Part shown: positions 55,464-63,275 of the stretch, piece after piece
How positions within the stretch are numbered: position 1 is the first letter of the stretch
Layout of the letters: each line of letters starts with the position of its first letter
Assembly (NCBI RefSeq): GCF_000969825.1
Contig: NZ_KQ033921.1
Location: 1-64,000, forward strand
Reading direction: 5' to 3'
From: Parabacteroides gordonii MS-1 = DSM 23371
Lineage (GTDB): Bacteria; Bacteroidota; Bacteroidia; Bacteroidales; Tannerellaceae
Length of the DNA stretch: 64,000 nucleotides
Made by a program: the position numbers and the translations under genes
The notes under the pieces: generated by a model
Databases searched by the model: none
Seen by the model: only the letters and a program-made list of their open reading frames with translations
Told to the model about the DNA's origin: nothing

Positions 55464-55970
55464 TCAAGGCACTATTTCGTAAACGGTTCGCTCATTGTTC
55501 CTGAAAATGGTATGCTCAATCTGGCTTCCGACCTTTACGATACTGTCTATATCCGCATTGACTTTCAGGCTAAGGACGGGAGCGTATTTCAGATGTTCGT
55601 AATCGACCGGAGTATTGTTATAGGTTGTTTCGACAATAGGATAATTATGTTCCTTTGCGAACTGTTTCAAGGTATCTATGTAAGGAAGCTGCTCTTTATC
55701 CATAGCTTCAAAATCTATGTAAAATTTTCCGTTCTCCAGCACAAAGTAGATGCAGTCCACACCATTGGAACAAATACCTATAAAATCATAATCAGTATTT
55801 CCTGCCTGCACGTTTCTCAATACATCCGGCAGTTTGTCTATCGTAATCCGGGCAGCAACCGGGATATTGGAGTTTATACCGTCGTTTTGCGTCACTCGTT
55901 TATTCCCATGCCCGCAACTCAATAAACTTAAGATAGAAGTAAATATTCCCATAATTTTTAAGTATCTCAT
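55464..55970 (-). CDS. Lipoprotein, cassette array
   Basis: A 168-aa protein with a lipoprotein signal (LSLLSC). The mature part has VAARITIDKLPDVLRNVQAG, DFIGICSNGVDCIYFVLENGKFYIDFEAMD and SLKVNADIDSIVKVGSQIEHTIFRN. The pattern of short beta strands with an acidic surface is common among immunity proteins, but no family was recognised. It is separated from both neighbours by the junction repeat, so it behaves as its own cassette. Confidence 0.72.
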   Translation of the reverse strand: MRYLKIMGIFTSILSLLSCGHGNKRVTQNDGINSNIPVAARITIDKLPDVLRNVQAGNTDYDFIGICSNGVDCIYFVLENGKFYIDFEAMDKEQLPYIDTLKQFAKEHNYPIVETTYNNTPVDYEHLKYAPVLSLKVNADIDSIVKVGSQIEHTIFRNNERTVYEIVP

Positions 55971-55993
55971 AGTTTTATGCTTATTATTAAATA

Positions 55994-56040
55994 GATAATG
56001 TTTGGCAGCGTTCCGCTTTAAGCGGTTTGTACTGTTTGTA
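55994..56040. repeat. Cassette-junction hairpin repeat 2
   Basis: GATAATGTTTGGCAGCGTTC followed by CGCTTTAAGCGG and TTTGTACTGTTTGTA. The inner CCGCTT/AAGCGG stem is perfect; the outer CAG/CTG pairing is weaker. Confidence 0.82.
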
Positions 56041-56047
56041 ATTGGAG

Positions 56048-57349
56048 TTATTCCATTTTATACATTTTTTTCTCCCAACTTTTTAATTCTTGAAGAACAG
56101 GCTTGGGATTATGTAATATTTGATTAAGAAACTCTGTAAAGGTTGGTTCCAACACTTTAACTTCTTGGGTCTCACAATCAAAGAGAAAAACTCCCCCTTC
56201 TTTATTCTCATCATCAGTCAATTTAAGAACAATCACGCCATGATCAGAATACCGTCCTATTGCAAAATACCCTTCATCAAGAATTTCCTCCTGCATTTCT
56301 TGGTTTTCCTCAATCAGGATTTTATCCCATGAATGTATTGGCTTCGGATAGAGGAAAACATCTATATCCCAAAATATTTCATAGAAATGTTTATATTTCA
56401 AATAGCTTTTATAGGAAAGAGGAAGAATGACATTCAGCTCACCTTCCAACTTATCAATATCTTCGTCTGAAATCTGGCTATCTATCGCTTTCCATATATG
56501 ATCTTTTTCAGTTATGATATCCACCATATAATTGGTATGTCCCGGTTGAGTCACATATATTTTAGGCGATTTTCCTTCAAGCAGGTTATTGTCCAGAAAA
56601 TCCTGCATCTCCGGTTCTATGGTTGGTTCATAAGAAGCAACATACATTAGGTATTCTTTATGCTCCTGAACAAGTTCCAGACATTTGTCTATGTAACTCC
56701 TTATTGTCGTCTCATTTTTGATGCTTGAAACTTTCCCTGTTTTTAATGTCGGTGTTCTACGAGTATTTTTCCGGCATTCTTCCTGCTCTGTTTTGTTTTC
56801 CGGATTCACCAATTTCATAGCGAATTTTTCCTTGATAATGATATTTTTTAACTTTTCACTGATGAACCATTCGTATGTATCTTTCGTATCTCTTGCTATA
56901 TAGAAATCTTTCAAACAGCGGTTTGCTATAATGGGTGGAATAGAAAATAGGCTGCTATCATCATTTTGGGCTTGTAGCTCTGTTTGTTGGTGATCTATTA
57001 CATTCATATAATTAAGAATTTTAGCAGCATAAAAGTCTTTCTTCTGATTTTCGCAGCATATCTCTATGGGATAAAAAATAACTTCGTCTTTTAAAATATG
57101 GCTTAGTCTATCTACAAATCTTTGGCTGAAAATGGGAAAGCAACAGAAGGTACGTAAAAAATCACATTTGTCTAAATCTTTTTTTGTCAGACCTTCTTGA
57201 GCAATACCTTTCAATTTGGTGTATTTCAAAAATCGCCCATCACCATTATTATGATTGAAGTAATTATATATTCTATCATAATTACCTTGAATTATGATTA
57301 TAGTGTTCGATTTTCTCAGAACCGATTCTATTTTGTATATTCTTTCCAT
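56048..57349 (-). CDS. DUF1629-like/SUKH (SMI1-KNR4) fusion immunity-type protein
   Basis: A 433-aa AT-rich cytosolic protein. Residues 1-185 resemble the DUF1629/Imm11-like family (FCCFPIFSQRFVDRLSHIL, VIFYPIEICCEN, FISEKLKNIIIKEKF). Residues 190-270 are a charged linker. Residues about 295-433 have the SMI1/KNR4 (SUKH) pattern: ISDEDIDKLEGELNVILPLSYKSYLKYK, YFAIGRYSDHGVIVLKL, GGVFLFDCETQEVKVLEPTFTEFLNQIL. Both folds are known toxin-immunity domains, so this looks like a two-headed immunity protein. The promoter is in repeat copy B. Confidence 0.7.
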   Translation of the reverse strand: MERIYKIESVLRKSNTIIIIQGNYDRIYNYFNHNNGDGRFLKYTKLKGIAQEGLTKKDLDKCDFLRTFCCFPIFSQRFVDRLSHILKDEVIFYPIEICCENQKKDFYAAKILNYMNVIDHQQTELQAQNDDSSLFSIPPIIANRCLKDFYIARDTKDTYEWFISEKLKNIIIKEKFAMKLVNPENKTEQEECRKNTRRTPTLKTGKVSSIKNETTIRSYIDKCLELVQEHKEYLMYVASYEPTIEPEMQDFLDNNLLEGKSPKIYVTQPGHTNYMVDIITEKDHIWKAIDSQISDEDIDKLEGELNVILPLSYKSYLKYKHFYEIFWDIDVFLYPKPIHSWDKILIEENQEMQEEILDEGYFAIGRYSDHGVIVLKLTDDENKEGGVFLFDCETQEVKVLEPTFTEFLNQILHNPKPVLQELKSWEKKMYKME

Positions 57350-57367
57350 AATGATTTACTCCAATAA

Positions 57368-57731
57368 CATGTAATTCTTTACATTTTCCGCTATTATCTT
57401 CGCTCAATTACAAATATATATCATAAGGGCGAAACTTCGGAATATTCGGTCTTCCTTTTTTCAAGGTATGCTCAAAAGCAGTTTTTGCGGGCGGTTGTTT
57501 GGGCGTTCCCCTTCGGGTCGGTCTTTCCGCTGCAAGTCCTCGCTATGCTGTGGGCTTTCCCCTGCAATCCCTAACGTGGGTGAAAGGGTTTTCACTTTCT
57601 TGCGCTTGCACCTTGGCGCACGGGCTGTCCCGTCCCGGCGTCCGTTTCCGACCATTCCGGCAGGCTGCATGGCCGAAGCCGGACATCGGGGCGGAAGGAC
57701 AAACGGGACACGTCCGTGCCATCACACGGGA
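57368..57731. repeat. Promoter-bearing repeat, copy B
   Basis: About 364 bp, nearly identical to 63276-63641 with scattered substitutions. The left third is AT-rich and has a leftward -7 box TATATTTG (minus strand of 57411-57418) that should drive the three genes at 57349-54786. The rest is GC-rich and non-coding. The end at 57731 passes directly into a relic of the phosphoribosyltransferase 3' end. Confidence 0.9.
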
Positions 57732-57792
57732 TGAAGTTCATCATCGGCATATCCCTTGCCAGACCATCGCTTTCGAGGATGAACGGGAATAG
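57732..57792 (+). pseudogene. Relic of the phosphoribosyltransferase 3' end
   Basis: AAGTTCATCATCGGCATATC and the following bases to 57792 match 53630-53688 of the intact gene (KFVIGMFLAKTIAFEDER) with substitutions and a one-base deletion near AGACCATCGC. The relic ends in GAACGGGAATAG, right at the stop codon of the convergent NTPase gene, just as the intact gene meets the stop of the gene at 53690. Confidence 0.8.
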
Positions 57793-59685
57793 CTATTTCA
57801 CTTTTGCGGTAATTTCATCTATCGGGTTTGTAATTTTCTCAATGGAATACTTTTCTATCAATCTTCTATTTGCCGCTTCTGTCTTTAATTTCTCATTGAT
57901 TAATTTTAGTTGGGGCAGATCCGATTGGCAGCATTCGTTCAAGTATTCTATTTCAGTGCCATAGGAGGTATATTTATAACGAGACTGCAAAAAATGCAGA
58001 AAGGTGTTGCGTGATTCGTTAGACAATCCCAAAATACTTTTTGAAACCTTGTCCGCATCAGCCTCTTGGAATATTGAAGTATCCCTATAAAGACGCTGTT
58101 TGACCGGGATTGCATCATTCAATGCCAGATTCAGGCGTTCGCAAGTTTCATCCGTCAGATTTTCCAGCATGGCAGACACTTTATTAGGACATTTCTCAAA
58201 TCTTTGCTCGAATAGTTTTTGAAAATACGCAACCAGTACATTCAAAATTCGATCTGAACCAATATTAGAATGATTCCTTCTTGCACCCGCATGTACCTTT
58301 GAGCTACAATTCAACAAACCCTCCATGTCGTTGATACCTTCCATCAGCCTGTCTATGGAGTGCTTGCCTTGGGCAATGATGTCTTCCTCGGATACGTGAA
58401 CAAGGTTGTCGCTATATAAAACCGATAGTACAGATATAATGACAAACAATTCTTTTAGATCAACGCTTTTATCCGCAAAGTAATACCGTACCGTTTCCTC
58501 GTAATGTTTCTCGTATTCTTCGTTATCCAGTCTCCAATAATCATACAGATAGTCCCAACTATTCAAACTTGCGTCTTCGGCAGCAAAGTATTGCTGCAAA
58601 TAGGTTGTGTCAAAATACCCGCTTTCCAGATAGCAGACAATTTCATTGACGATAAAATCACTGAAAATATCCAACCGCTTGCCTATCTCTATAAAATGGT
58701 ATTTGGAGAGGATTTTTTCACGCTCCTCATTTTTCTCTTTATCTGGGAACATATTGTGCAGGCTGTTGAACAGGCTCGCAATTTCGGTATTTCCACCCTT
58801 ATACTCGCAGTAAACGGCGACAAAATTTGCCAATAGTGATGTTATGATAAGTTTGTATTTGGGAGATTCATGATAATGTTCCGGCAAAGCCATGATTATC
58901 CTGTGGTAATCGTTCAGACATTGCCGAAGGACTCTTAAATTATCGAATTTAGAGGCGTGGAATATCTTGATTATAAGCTCTTTGTTTTCAGACAATAGGT
59001 TTCTGTTGTTGGCGGATATTTCGCCAATGAAAAAATCGAGTGTCTCCTCTATATTCACTTTAATCTCGAAAGTGCGCCCGATGGTCTTTTCCTTGAAATC
59101 CTTGAATTTCAAATTAGATTTTTCGCCCTCTTTTTCGGAAATCTTGTTCTCATCGCCAATGATGATGACCTTGCATTTACAATGTTCCGAAAAGTAATTG
59201 ATGTATCCCAACAAGGTTTCCAGTTTTACATCACATCTTTCAAGGTCGTCAAAAATCAGAATCTTGTTTCCTTTTATTTCGGAATTTTCTTCTTTCAACA
59301 ACAAAATGGAGTCCAAGTCACAGGTTACACTTCCTTCATCCTTGCCGTCACCGTCAATGTCGTATTTCAAAGCGATTTTCGAGGCGGCTTTTAATATATT
59401 CTTGGCAAGTTTCATTCCCTTGCTGTACAACCACGGGGATATTTCCTTGTTGATTTGTTCTGTGATTTGCTGGGTAGTGGTCAAACCGTATAAAGACACA
59501 TAAATAGGCTGCCATTTTAACTTGTCCGCATCTCTGTTATTTTTCAGTTGCTCCATCCATTGACGGATGAAAAACGTTTTGCCGCATCCCCAAGCGCCTC
59601 GCAACATGATGGCATATTGCGGATCGGGTATTTCCGCATATTCATTTAAAAAGGTGAGTATGTTTCTATTCATAACCATGTTCAT
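57793..59685 (-). CDS. KAP-type P-loop NTPase
   Basis: A 630-aa protein counted from ATG 59685; the frame extends 28 codons further but that part is the junction repeat at 59715-59763, so a start at 59685, 59679 or 59673 is preferred. Walker A is GAWGCGKT (30-37) and Walker B KILIFDDLERCD (141-151), with an IIIGDENKI sensor, matching the KAP P-loop family. The C-terminal 350 residues are helical and unrecognised. No membrane segment is obvious. KAP NTPases occur in phage and conflict systems. In this array it could be an immunity, defence or anti-phage cassette. Confidence 0.75.
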   Translation of the reverse strand: MNMVMNRNILTFLNEYAEIPDPQYAIMLRGAWGCGKTFFIRQWMEQLKNNRDADKLKWQPIYVSLYGLTTTQQITEQINKEISPWLYSKGMKLAKNILKAASKIALKYDIDGDGKDEGSVTCDLDSILLLKEENSEIKGNKILIFDDLERCDVKLETLLGYINYFSEHCKCKVIIIGDENKISEKEGEKSNLKFKDFKEKTIGRTFEIKVNIEETLDFFIGEISANNRNLLSENKELIIKIFHASKFDNLRVLRQCLNDYHRIIMALPEHYHESPKYKLIITSLLANFVAVYCEYKGGNTEIASLFNSLHNMFPDKEKNEEREKILSKYHFIEIGKRLDIFSDFIVNEIVCYLESGYFDTTYLQQYFAAEDASLNSWDYLYDYWRLDNEEYEKHYEETVRYYFADKSVDLKELFVIISVLSVLYSDNLVHVSEEDIIAQGKHSIDRLMEGINDMEGLLNCSSKVHAGARRNHSNIGSDRILNVLVAYFQKLFEQRFEKCPNKVSAMLENLTDETCERLNLALNDAIPVKQRLYRDTSIFQEADADKVSKSILGLSNESRNTFLHFLQSRYKYTSYGTEIEYLNECCQSDLPQLKLINEKLKTEAANRRLIEKYSIEKITNPIDEITAKVK

Positions 59686-59714
59686 TAGAGGTTTCAAAGT
59701 TACGGAAAAGAGTC

Positions 59715-59763
59715 GTAGTGTTCGGCAACCTTCCGCTTGTTCAGTCGGCTTGCTGTTTGTTAT
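59715..59763. repeat. Cassette-junction hairpin repeat 3 (diverged)
   Basis: GTAGTGTTCGGCAACCTTCC, then GCTTG...GGCTTGCTGTTTGTTAT. It keeps the ends of the consensus while the inner stem has drifted. Confidence 0.6.
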
Positions 59764-59769
59764 AATCAA

Positions 59770-60318
59770 TCATATCACCGAAAAATCATTAATAGGCTTA
59801 TAAGAGTATTTCACCCTAAAGCCTTCATCATCCCAGTTTCGGGCGGCGATAATCGCATGTGTCAAATCCAGCCGATATGTTTTAAGGCATGATTTGATTG
59901 CGGATACAGCCCGTTCTTCCTCCACGACTATACAATAAATATTCAATTTGCCGTTATCTATTGCAAAACTTTCGACTACACCTATACCTCGCCAGCCCAA
60001 ATGTTCTTTTAGATACTCTGAAACTTTGTCTTTTAACCATTTATCCCGTTTGTTCCCATCCTTGCTTTTCAATAGATATTGAACTACTATCGTACATAAT
60101 TGATTTTCGGACAACTTTGTATATCCTTCACTCGCACATACATTACTAAAATCCTGTAAACGTATAGCTGCTTCTTTCTCTGTCATACTTGTTTTCGCAA
60201 TAGTTCCAACATATCCAACTTTTCCAGAATGCTCAATTAGAACCTTATCGGCATTTTCATACCACATTTCCTTGTAGTATAGACCTTTTGTTTCAATTTG
60301 TTTATATAGCGTTATCAT
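59770..60318 (-). CDS. Unrecognised cassette protein, 182 aa
   Basis: Starts MITLYKQIETKGLYYKEMWY and has LSENQLCTIVVQYLLKSKDGNK, HLGWRGIGVVESFAIDNGKLNIYCIVVEEERAVSAI and ARNWDDEGFRVKYSYKPI. It alternates helices and strands with an acidic bias. There is no signal peptide or membrane segment, so it is cytosolic. Flanked on both sides by junction repeats. It is a candidate immunity protein by position only. Confidence 0.68.
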   Translation of the reverse strand: MITLYKQIETKGLYYKEMWYENADKVLIEHSGKVGYVGTIAKTSMTEKEAAIRLQDFSNVCASEGYTKLSENQLCTIVVQYLLKSKDGNKRDKWLKDKVSEYLKEHLGWRGIGVVESFAIDNGKLNIYCIVVEEERAVSAIKSCLKTYRLDLTHAIIAARNWDDEGFRVKYSYKPINDFSVI

Positions 60319-60330
60319 GATATGATTGGT

Positions 60331-60375
60331 TATAATGTTTTGCAGCGTTCCGCTTTAAATGTTTCATCTGTTTGT
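60331..60375. repeat. Cassette-junction hairpin repeat 4
   Basis: TATAATGTTTTGCAGCGTTC followed by CGCTTTAAATGTTTCATCTGTTTGT. The 5' half matches the consensus exactly; the right inner arm is lost. Confidence 0.7.
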
Positions 60376-60391
60376 CAGCAATCTTGTTTTT

Positions 60392-61396
60392 TTACCATAT
60401 ACCAACTTCACAAATACCCTTGAATCTATCTAATACCATTCCGTTTTTTTTATCACTTCCCAAATTTACACTTATATGCTTGAGGTTAGGAAGATTTTCA
60501 GGAATTATATTATCCAATACATCAAAAGGCAATTGCAAGAGTAAGTTTTTTAAATTCTCGTGGTATAAAGGAAAACTTTGTAACCGTTTCATATTGGCAA
60601 GAGACATACCGGTTAAAGAATGAAGGTTGCTTAAATCCGGCATTTCTTCAACATTGCTAAGTCCGTCTAAACCAATAGATCTTAGTTCTTTCAAGTCCAA
60701 TAAAAAATTAAGATTCAATATTTTCGGAGAACGGTATATATCTATGCTTCTTAAATTTGGTGCCTTAATACCTAAATGTGCCCCATCCTTTAAATTAAAA
60801 CAAGTTAATGTTTCCAAGTTTGGTAAGCAGGATAATATGTTTGAATCTAACCCTTTTATTTTTAAGCGTTTCAGTCTGTTCAGCTTGTTCAATGTAGGAT
60901 ATTGATATTTCGTTATAGGATAAAAACTCATACAGAGTTCTTCCAGTTTCTCCAATGAAACAAGTTCGTCAATACAGAGTTTATTATCATATAGTGCATC
61001 AATAACTATACTCCTCAAATTTCTGAATATTGAAATTCCTTCAATTGTTTTCAGAATATTCTCGGTGTAATTATACGATTCAACTCCTATTATATTGTCA
61101 CTTATACATTCAAAATAGGAGAAAGCAATCAGATTGTTGTTATTTGAACGCATTACCAATGTTACTTCTGTCGTTTCATTGATTATAGCTTCTTTTAGAA
61201 GTTTCAATTTCTCTATGTCAGGTTGTTCTTCTATCAACAATCGCAACTTATTATCTTCATGCTTTAATCCGATAATCTGTTCTTCTGTATATTGATTTAA
61301 TTTTTCAATGAACATATAATTTGTATTTACAGGGTTGCTAATGTCTGGTGGATAATCATCATTAAATGAGATTGATCCGCTTGTTATCCGTCTCAT
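60392..61396 (-). CDS. Leucine-rich-repeat protein, cassette array
   Basis: A 334-aa protein. Residues 1-125 are an unrecognised helical/strand domain. From about 130 there are eight or so irregular LRR units of 21-23 residues (SLEKLEELCMSFYPI, LNRLKRLKIKGLD, LPNLETLTCFNL, APNLRSIDIYRS, LDLKELRSIGLDGL, NLHSLTGMSLANM, LPNLKHISVNLG). No signal peptide is seen, so it is likely cytosolic. Its start overlaps the stop of the SUKH gene by 4 bp (ATGA), so the pair is translationally coupled and probably one cassette. Confidence 0.75.
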   Translation of the reverse strand: MRRITSGSISFNDDYPPDISNPVNTNYMFIEKLNQYTEEQIIGLKHEDNKLRLLIEEQPDIEKLKLLKEAIINETTEVTLVMRSNNNNLIAFSYFECISDNIIGVESYNYTENILKTIEGISIFRNLRSIVIDALYDNKLCIDELVSLEKLEELCMSFYPITKYQYPTLNKLNRLKRLKIKGLDSNILSCLPNLETLTCFNLKDGAHLGIKAPNLRSIDIYRSPKILNLNFLLDLKELRSIGLDGLSNVEEMPDLSNLHSLTGMSLANMKRLQSFPLYHENLKNLLLQLPFDVLDNIIPENLPNLKHISVNLGSDKKNGMVLDRFKGICEVGIW

Positions 61397-61806
61397 TCCT
61401 TTTTTAATGATGAAATAAACGATTCAAAATCACTCGCCAATAAGGAAAGAGCTACTTCTTCCATTTCCAAGAAATAGATTTTACCTTCAGCTTTGTCAAA
61501 AACGAAATAATTGCCGAATGGATCTATAGCAAATGGTATTACAGTATTCGGGATTATATCACTCAAATCAGTTATTGTCGCCGAATACGTCAAGTCTTCA
61601 AATTCTGTGGACTTTATGGGCAGAAAGAAATCCACCACATAATCCTGACTATTTTGAGTGTATATCGTTTTATTTGGTTGACCTCCGTTATTGGCAAGAA
61701 GGAACGATTTGATTTCCTGCGGGAAAATAAATTTGTTTTTCCGCTCAACATCAGCTATATCCTTAGCTGTAATTGATTCTGATTTATTGTTAAATTCAAG
61801 TTCCAT
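61393..61806 (-). CDS. SUKH (SMI1/KNR4) family immunity-type protein
   Basis: A 137-aa protein from ATG 61806 (MELEFNNKSES); an upstream extension to 61863 runs into the junction region and is not used. The SUKH pattern is clear: ITAKDIADVERKNKFIFPQEIKSFLLANNGGQPN, IIPNTVIPFAIDPFGNYFVFDKAEGKIYFLEME and ALSLLASDFESFISSL. SUKH proteins usually neutralise nuclease-type polymorphic toxins. It is coupled to the LRR gene downstream. Confidence 0.88.
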   Translation of the reverse strand: MELEFNNKSESITAKDIADVERKNKFIFPQEIKSFLLANNGGQPNKTIYTQNSQDYVVDFFLPIKSTEFEDLTYSATITDLSDIIPNTVIPFAIDPFGNYFVFDKAEGKIYFLEMEEVALSLLASDFESFISSLKKE

Positions 61807-61824
61807 TTTATTTTTTATTTTGAC

Positions 61825-61843
61825 GGATAATGTTTGGTGGATA
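61825..61843. repeat. Cassette-junction repeat 5 (fragment)
   Basis: Only the 5' end of the consensus, GATAATGTTTGGTGGATAAC-like, is left between the SUKH gene and the 229-aa gene. Confidence 0.45.
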
Positions 61844-61896
61844 ACCGACCATTTCGAGAGCAATTAATCCGCTTTTATCTGCCCATTCTATTCTTC

Positions 61897-62586
61897 TCAT
61901 TGTTCAAAATGGATATTATTCTCTGCGACATATTTCTTAATCGGCTCAACTATATCGGTAACGTAGTTTGTGCACTTAAAAAATTCTCTAAATATCCAAC
62001 CTCCTTCACTTGCTTTGGCTAATGGAACCAAAGTTTCTTCAATGAACTCTTCATGGTTGCACAAGAGAGAACAGATTACTCCTAAGCTAAACTGTTTATC
62101 TGCATATATATGTTGAATATGACCCGAATTTGAGTAAAAATCTATAATTTTTGTATATTGTTTGACAAAAGGTATGATATACGGAAAAAAATCCTTTTTC
62201 AAATCGTTTAAGAATCTCTCAACGTTAGGAGTCTTGTCACTCTTATTCCCGAAAAAATAATCCATATCCATTAGATGCTGCTTAAACCAATCAATATTAT
62301 TATCAAAGCAAACTATGATGTTACCACCAGCGTCTTTTTTATTTAATGGTTCTAATACAAGACTACATAAATATGGATTCTTTATTTTAGCTGATACACC
62401 CATACAAAAAGTGTTTTTACCGGCATATCCACCTTGGGTTGTTTGAAAGTAAAACTCAATACTACAATCGTTTTCCACTATGTAAGTAAAGTAGTCTTTA
62501 TTCTTTTTTGCTTTGACCACATTTACAGGAAGCATCTCTTGTATTCTTGTAAACATGTATTTTAGGACTTCCGCTTTAGTTTCCAT
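61897..62586 (-). CDS. Unrecognised cassette protein, 229 aa
   Basis: Starts METKAEVLKYMFTRIQEMLP. It has a beta-rich part (DYFTYIVENDCSIEFYFQTTQGGYAGKNTFCMGVSAKI, GNIIVCFDNNIDWFKQHL) and a helical C-terminal half (LKKDFFPYIIPFVKQYTKIIDFY, LLCNHEEFIEETLVPLAKASEGGWIFREF). It is cytosolic by sequence and AT-rich. No family was recognised. It sits between a hairpin repeat and the fragment of another, so it is a single-gene cassette. Confidence 0.68.
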   Translation of the reverse strand: METKAEVLKYMFTRIQEMLPVNVVKAKKNKDYFTYIVENDCSIEFYFQTTQGGYAGKNTFCMGVSAKIKNPYLCSLVLEPLNKKDAGGNIIVCFDNNIDWFKQHLMDMDYFFGNKSDKTPNVERFLNDLKKDFFPYIIPFVKQYTKIIDFYSNSGHIQHIYADKQFSLGVICSLLCNHEEFIEETLVPLAKASEGGWIFREFFKCTNYVTDIVEPIKKYVAENNIHFEQ

Positions 62587-62616
62587 ATCACTTTTTTTAG
62601 TTCATATTATTGGGCA

Positions 62617-62663
62617 GATAATGTCCGACAGCGTTCCGCTTTAAGCGGTAGTGCTGTGTGTTA
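62617..62663. repeat. Cassette-junction hairpin repeat 6 (best preserved)
   Basis: GATAATGTCCGACAGCGTTC followed by CGCTTTAAGCGGTAGTGCTGTGTGTTA. It has the full nested structure: outer ACAGC/GCTGT, inner CCGCTT/AAGCGG. The stop codon of the SUKH gene at 62641 lies within it, so the gene's last residues (STTA) are encoded by the repeat. Confidence 0.85.
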
Positions 62664-63267
62664 GTGATTCATTTATGTTCTCAATTTCCATATCAAGAAA
62701 GGTTACATACCATTCTATAAATGATATTCTTTGCCCATCTTTCAATTTCGGTACAAGTCCACTATAATCAGCTCGTCCATCAAACCAAATATGTCCTTTT
62801 TCATTTCCATTCACCACCAATAGAAATGTACATCCATGTCCGAAATGACTTATTTGCAGACAGCCTGCAATATGTGCGGTACTAATATACGCATTAACAA
62901 TTTCCGTTTCCGGGTATCCCTCGTTCCAATTAAAGGAGGTTATCCATTCTTCATTCCAACTATCTTGATATGGGAATTTTTCATTCAAGGAAATATTAGG
63001 TTTGTCTCTTAATTTGAAATCAACAATAGCTTTATCAAGAGGCAATAATCCATATCCCGGTCCGAAACCTCCATTTCCTATTTCAGAAATAAAAGTTCTG
63101 TAATCATCAGGAAGAGTTATACAATGTTTATGCTCAAACCCCTTAATATCTTCTTCAGATAGACAAGGATTATAAGATACCTCTTGTTCCTTTACTCCAA
63201 AAGATGCAAATTCTTTATGGCGTCTTATGAAAGCCAATTTTTCTAATATTTCCTTTTTTTGATTCAT
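62641..63267 (-). CDS. SUKH (SMI1/KNR4) family immunity-type protein, promoter-proximal cassette
   Basis: A 208-aa protein from ATG 63267 (MNQKKEILEKL); frames to 63279 or a GTG at 63291 enter the repeat leader. SUKH features: CLSEEDIKGFEHKHCITLPDDYRTFISEIGNGGFGPGYGLLPL, IAGCLQISHFGHGCTFLLVVNGNEKGHIWFDGRADYSG and ISFIEWYVTFLDMEI. It is the first gene of the right-hand module, about 55 bp after the -7 box in repeat copy C. It probably protects against a toxin delivered by a competitor. Confidence 0.88.
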   Translation of the reverse strand: MNQKKEILEKLAFIRRHKEFASFGVKEQEVSYNPCLSEEDIKGFEHKHCITLPDDYRTFISEIGNGGFGPGYGLLPLDKAIVDFKLRDKPNISLNEKFPYQDSWNEEWITSFNWNEGYPETEIVNAYISTAHIAGCLQISHFGHGCTFLLVVNGNEKGHIWFDGRADYSGLVPKLKDGQRISFIEWYVTFLDMEIENINESLTHSTTA

Positions 63268-63275
63268 AATCACTG

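Noticed and set aside
57460-57792. Open frames of 60-97 codons on both strands in repeat copy B
   Set aside because: The same frames appear in copy C with different ends and composition typical of non-coding GC-rich DNA; the region is better explained as a repeated promoter and relic.
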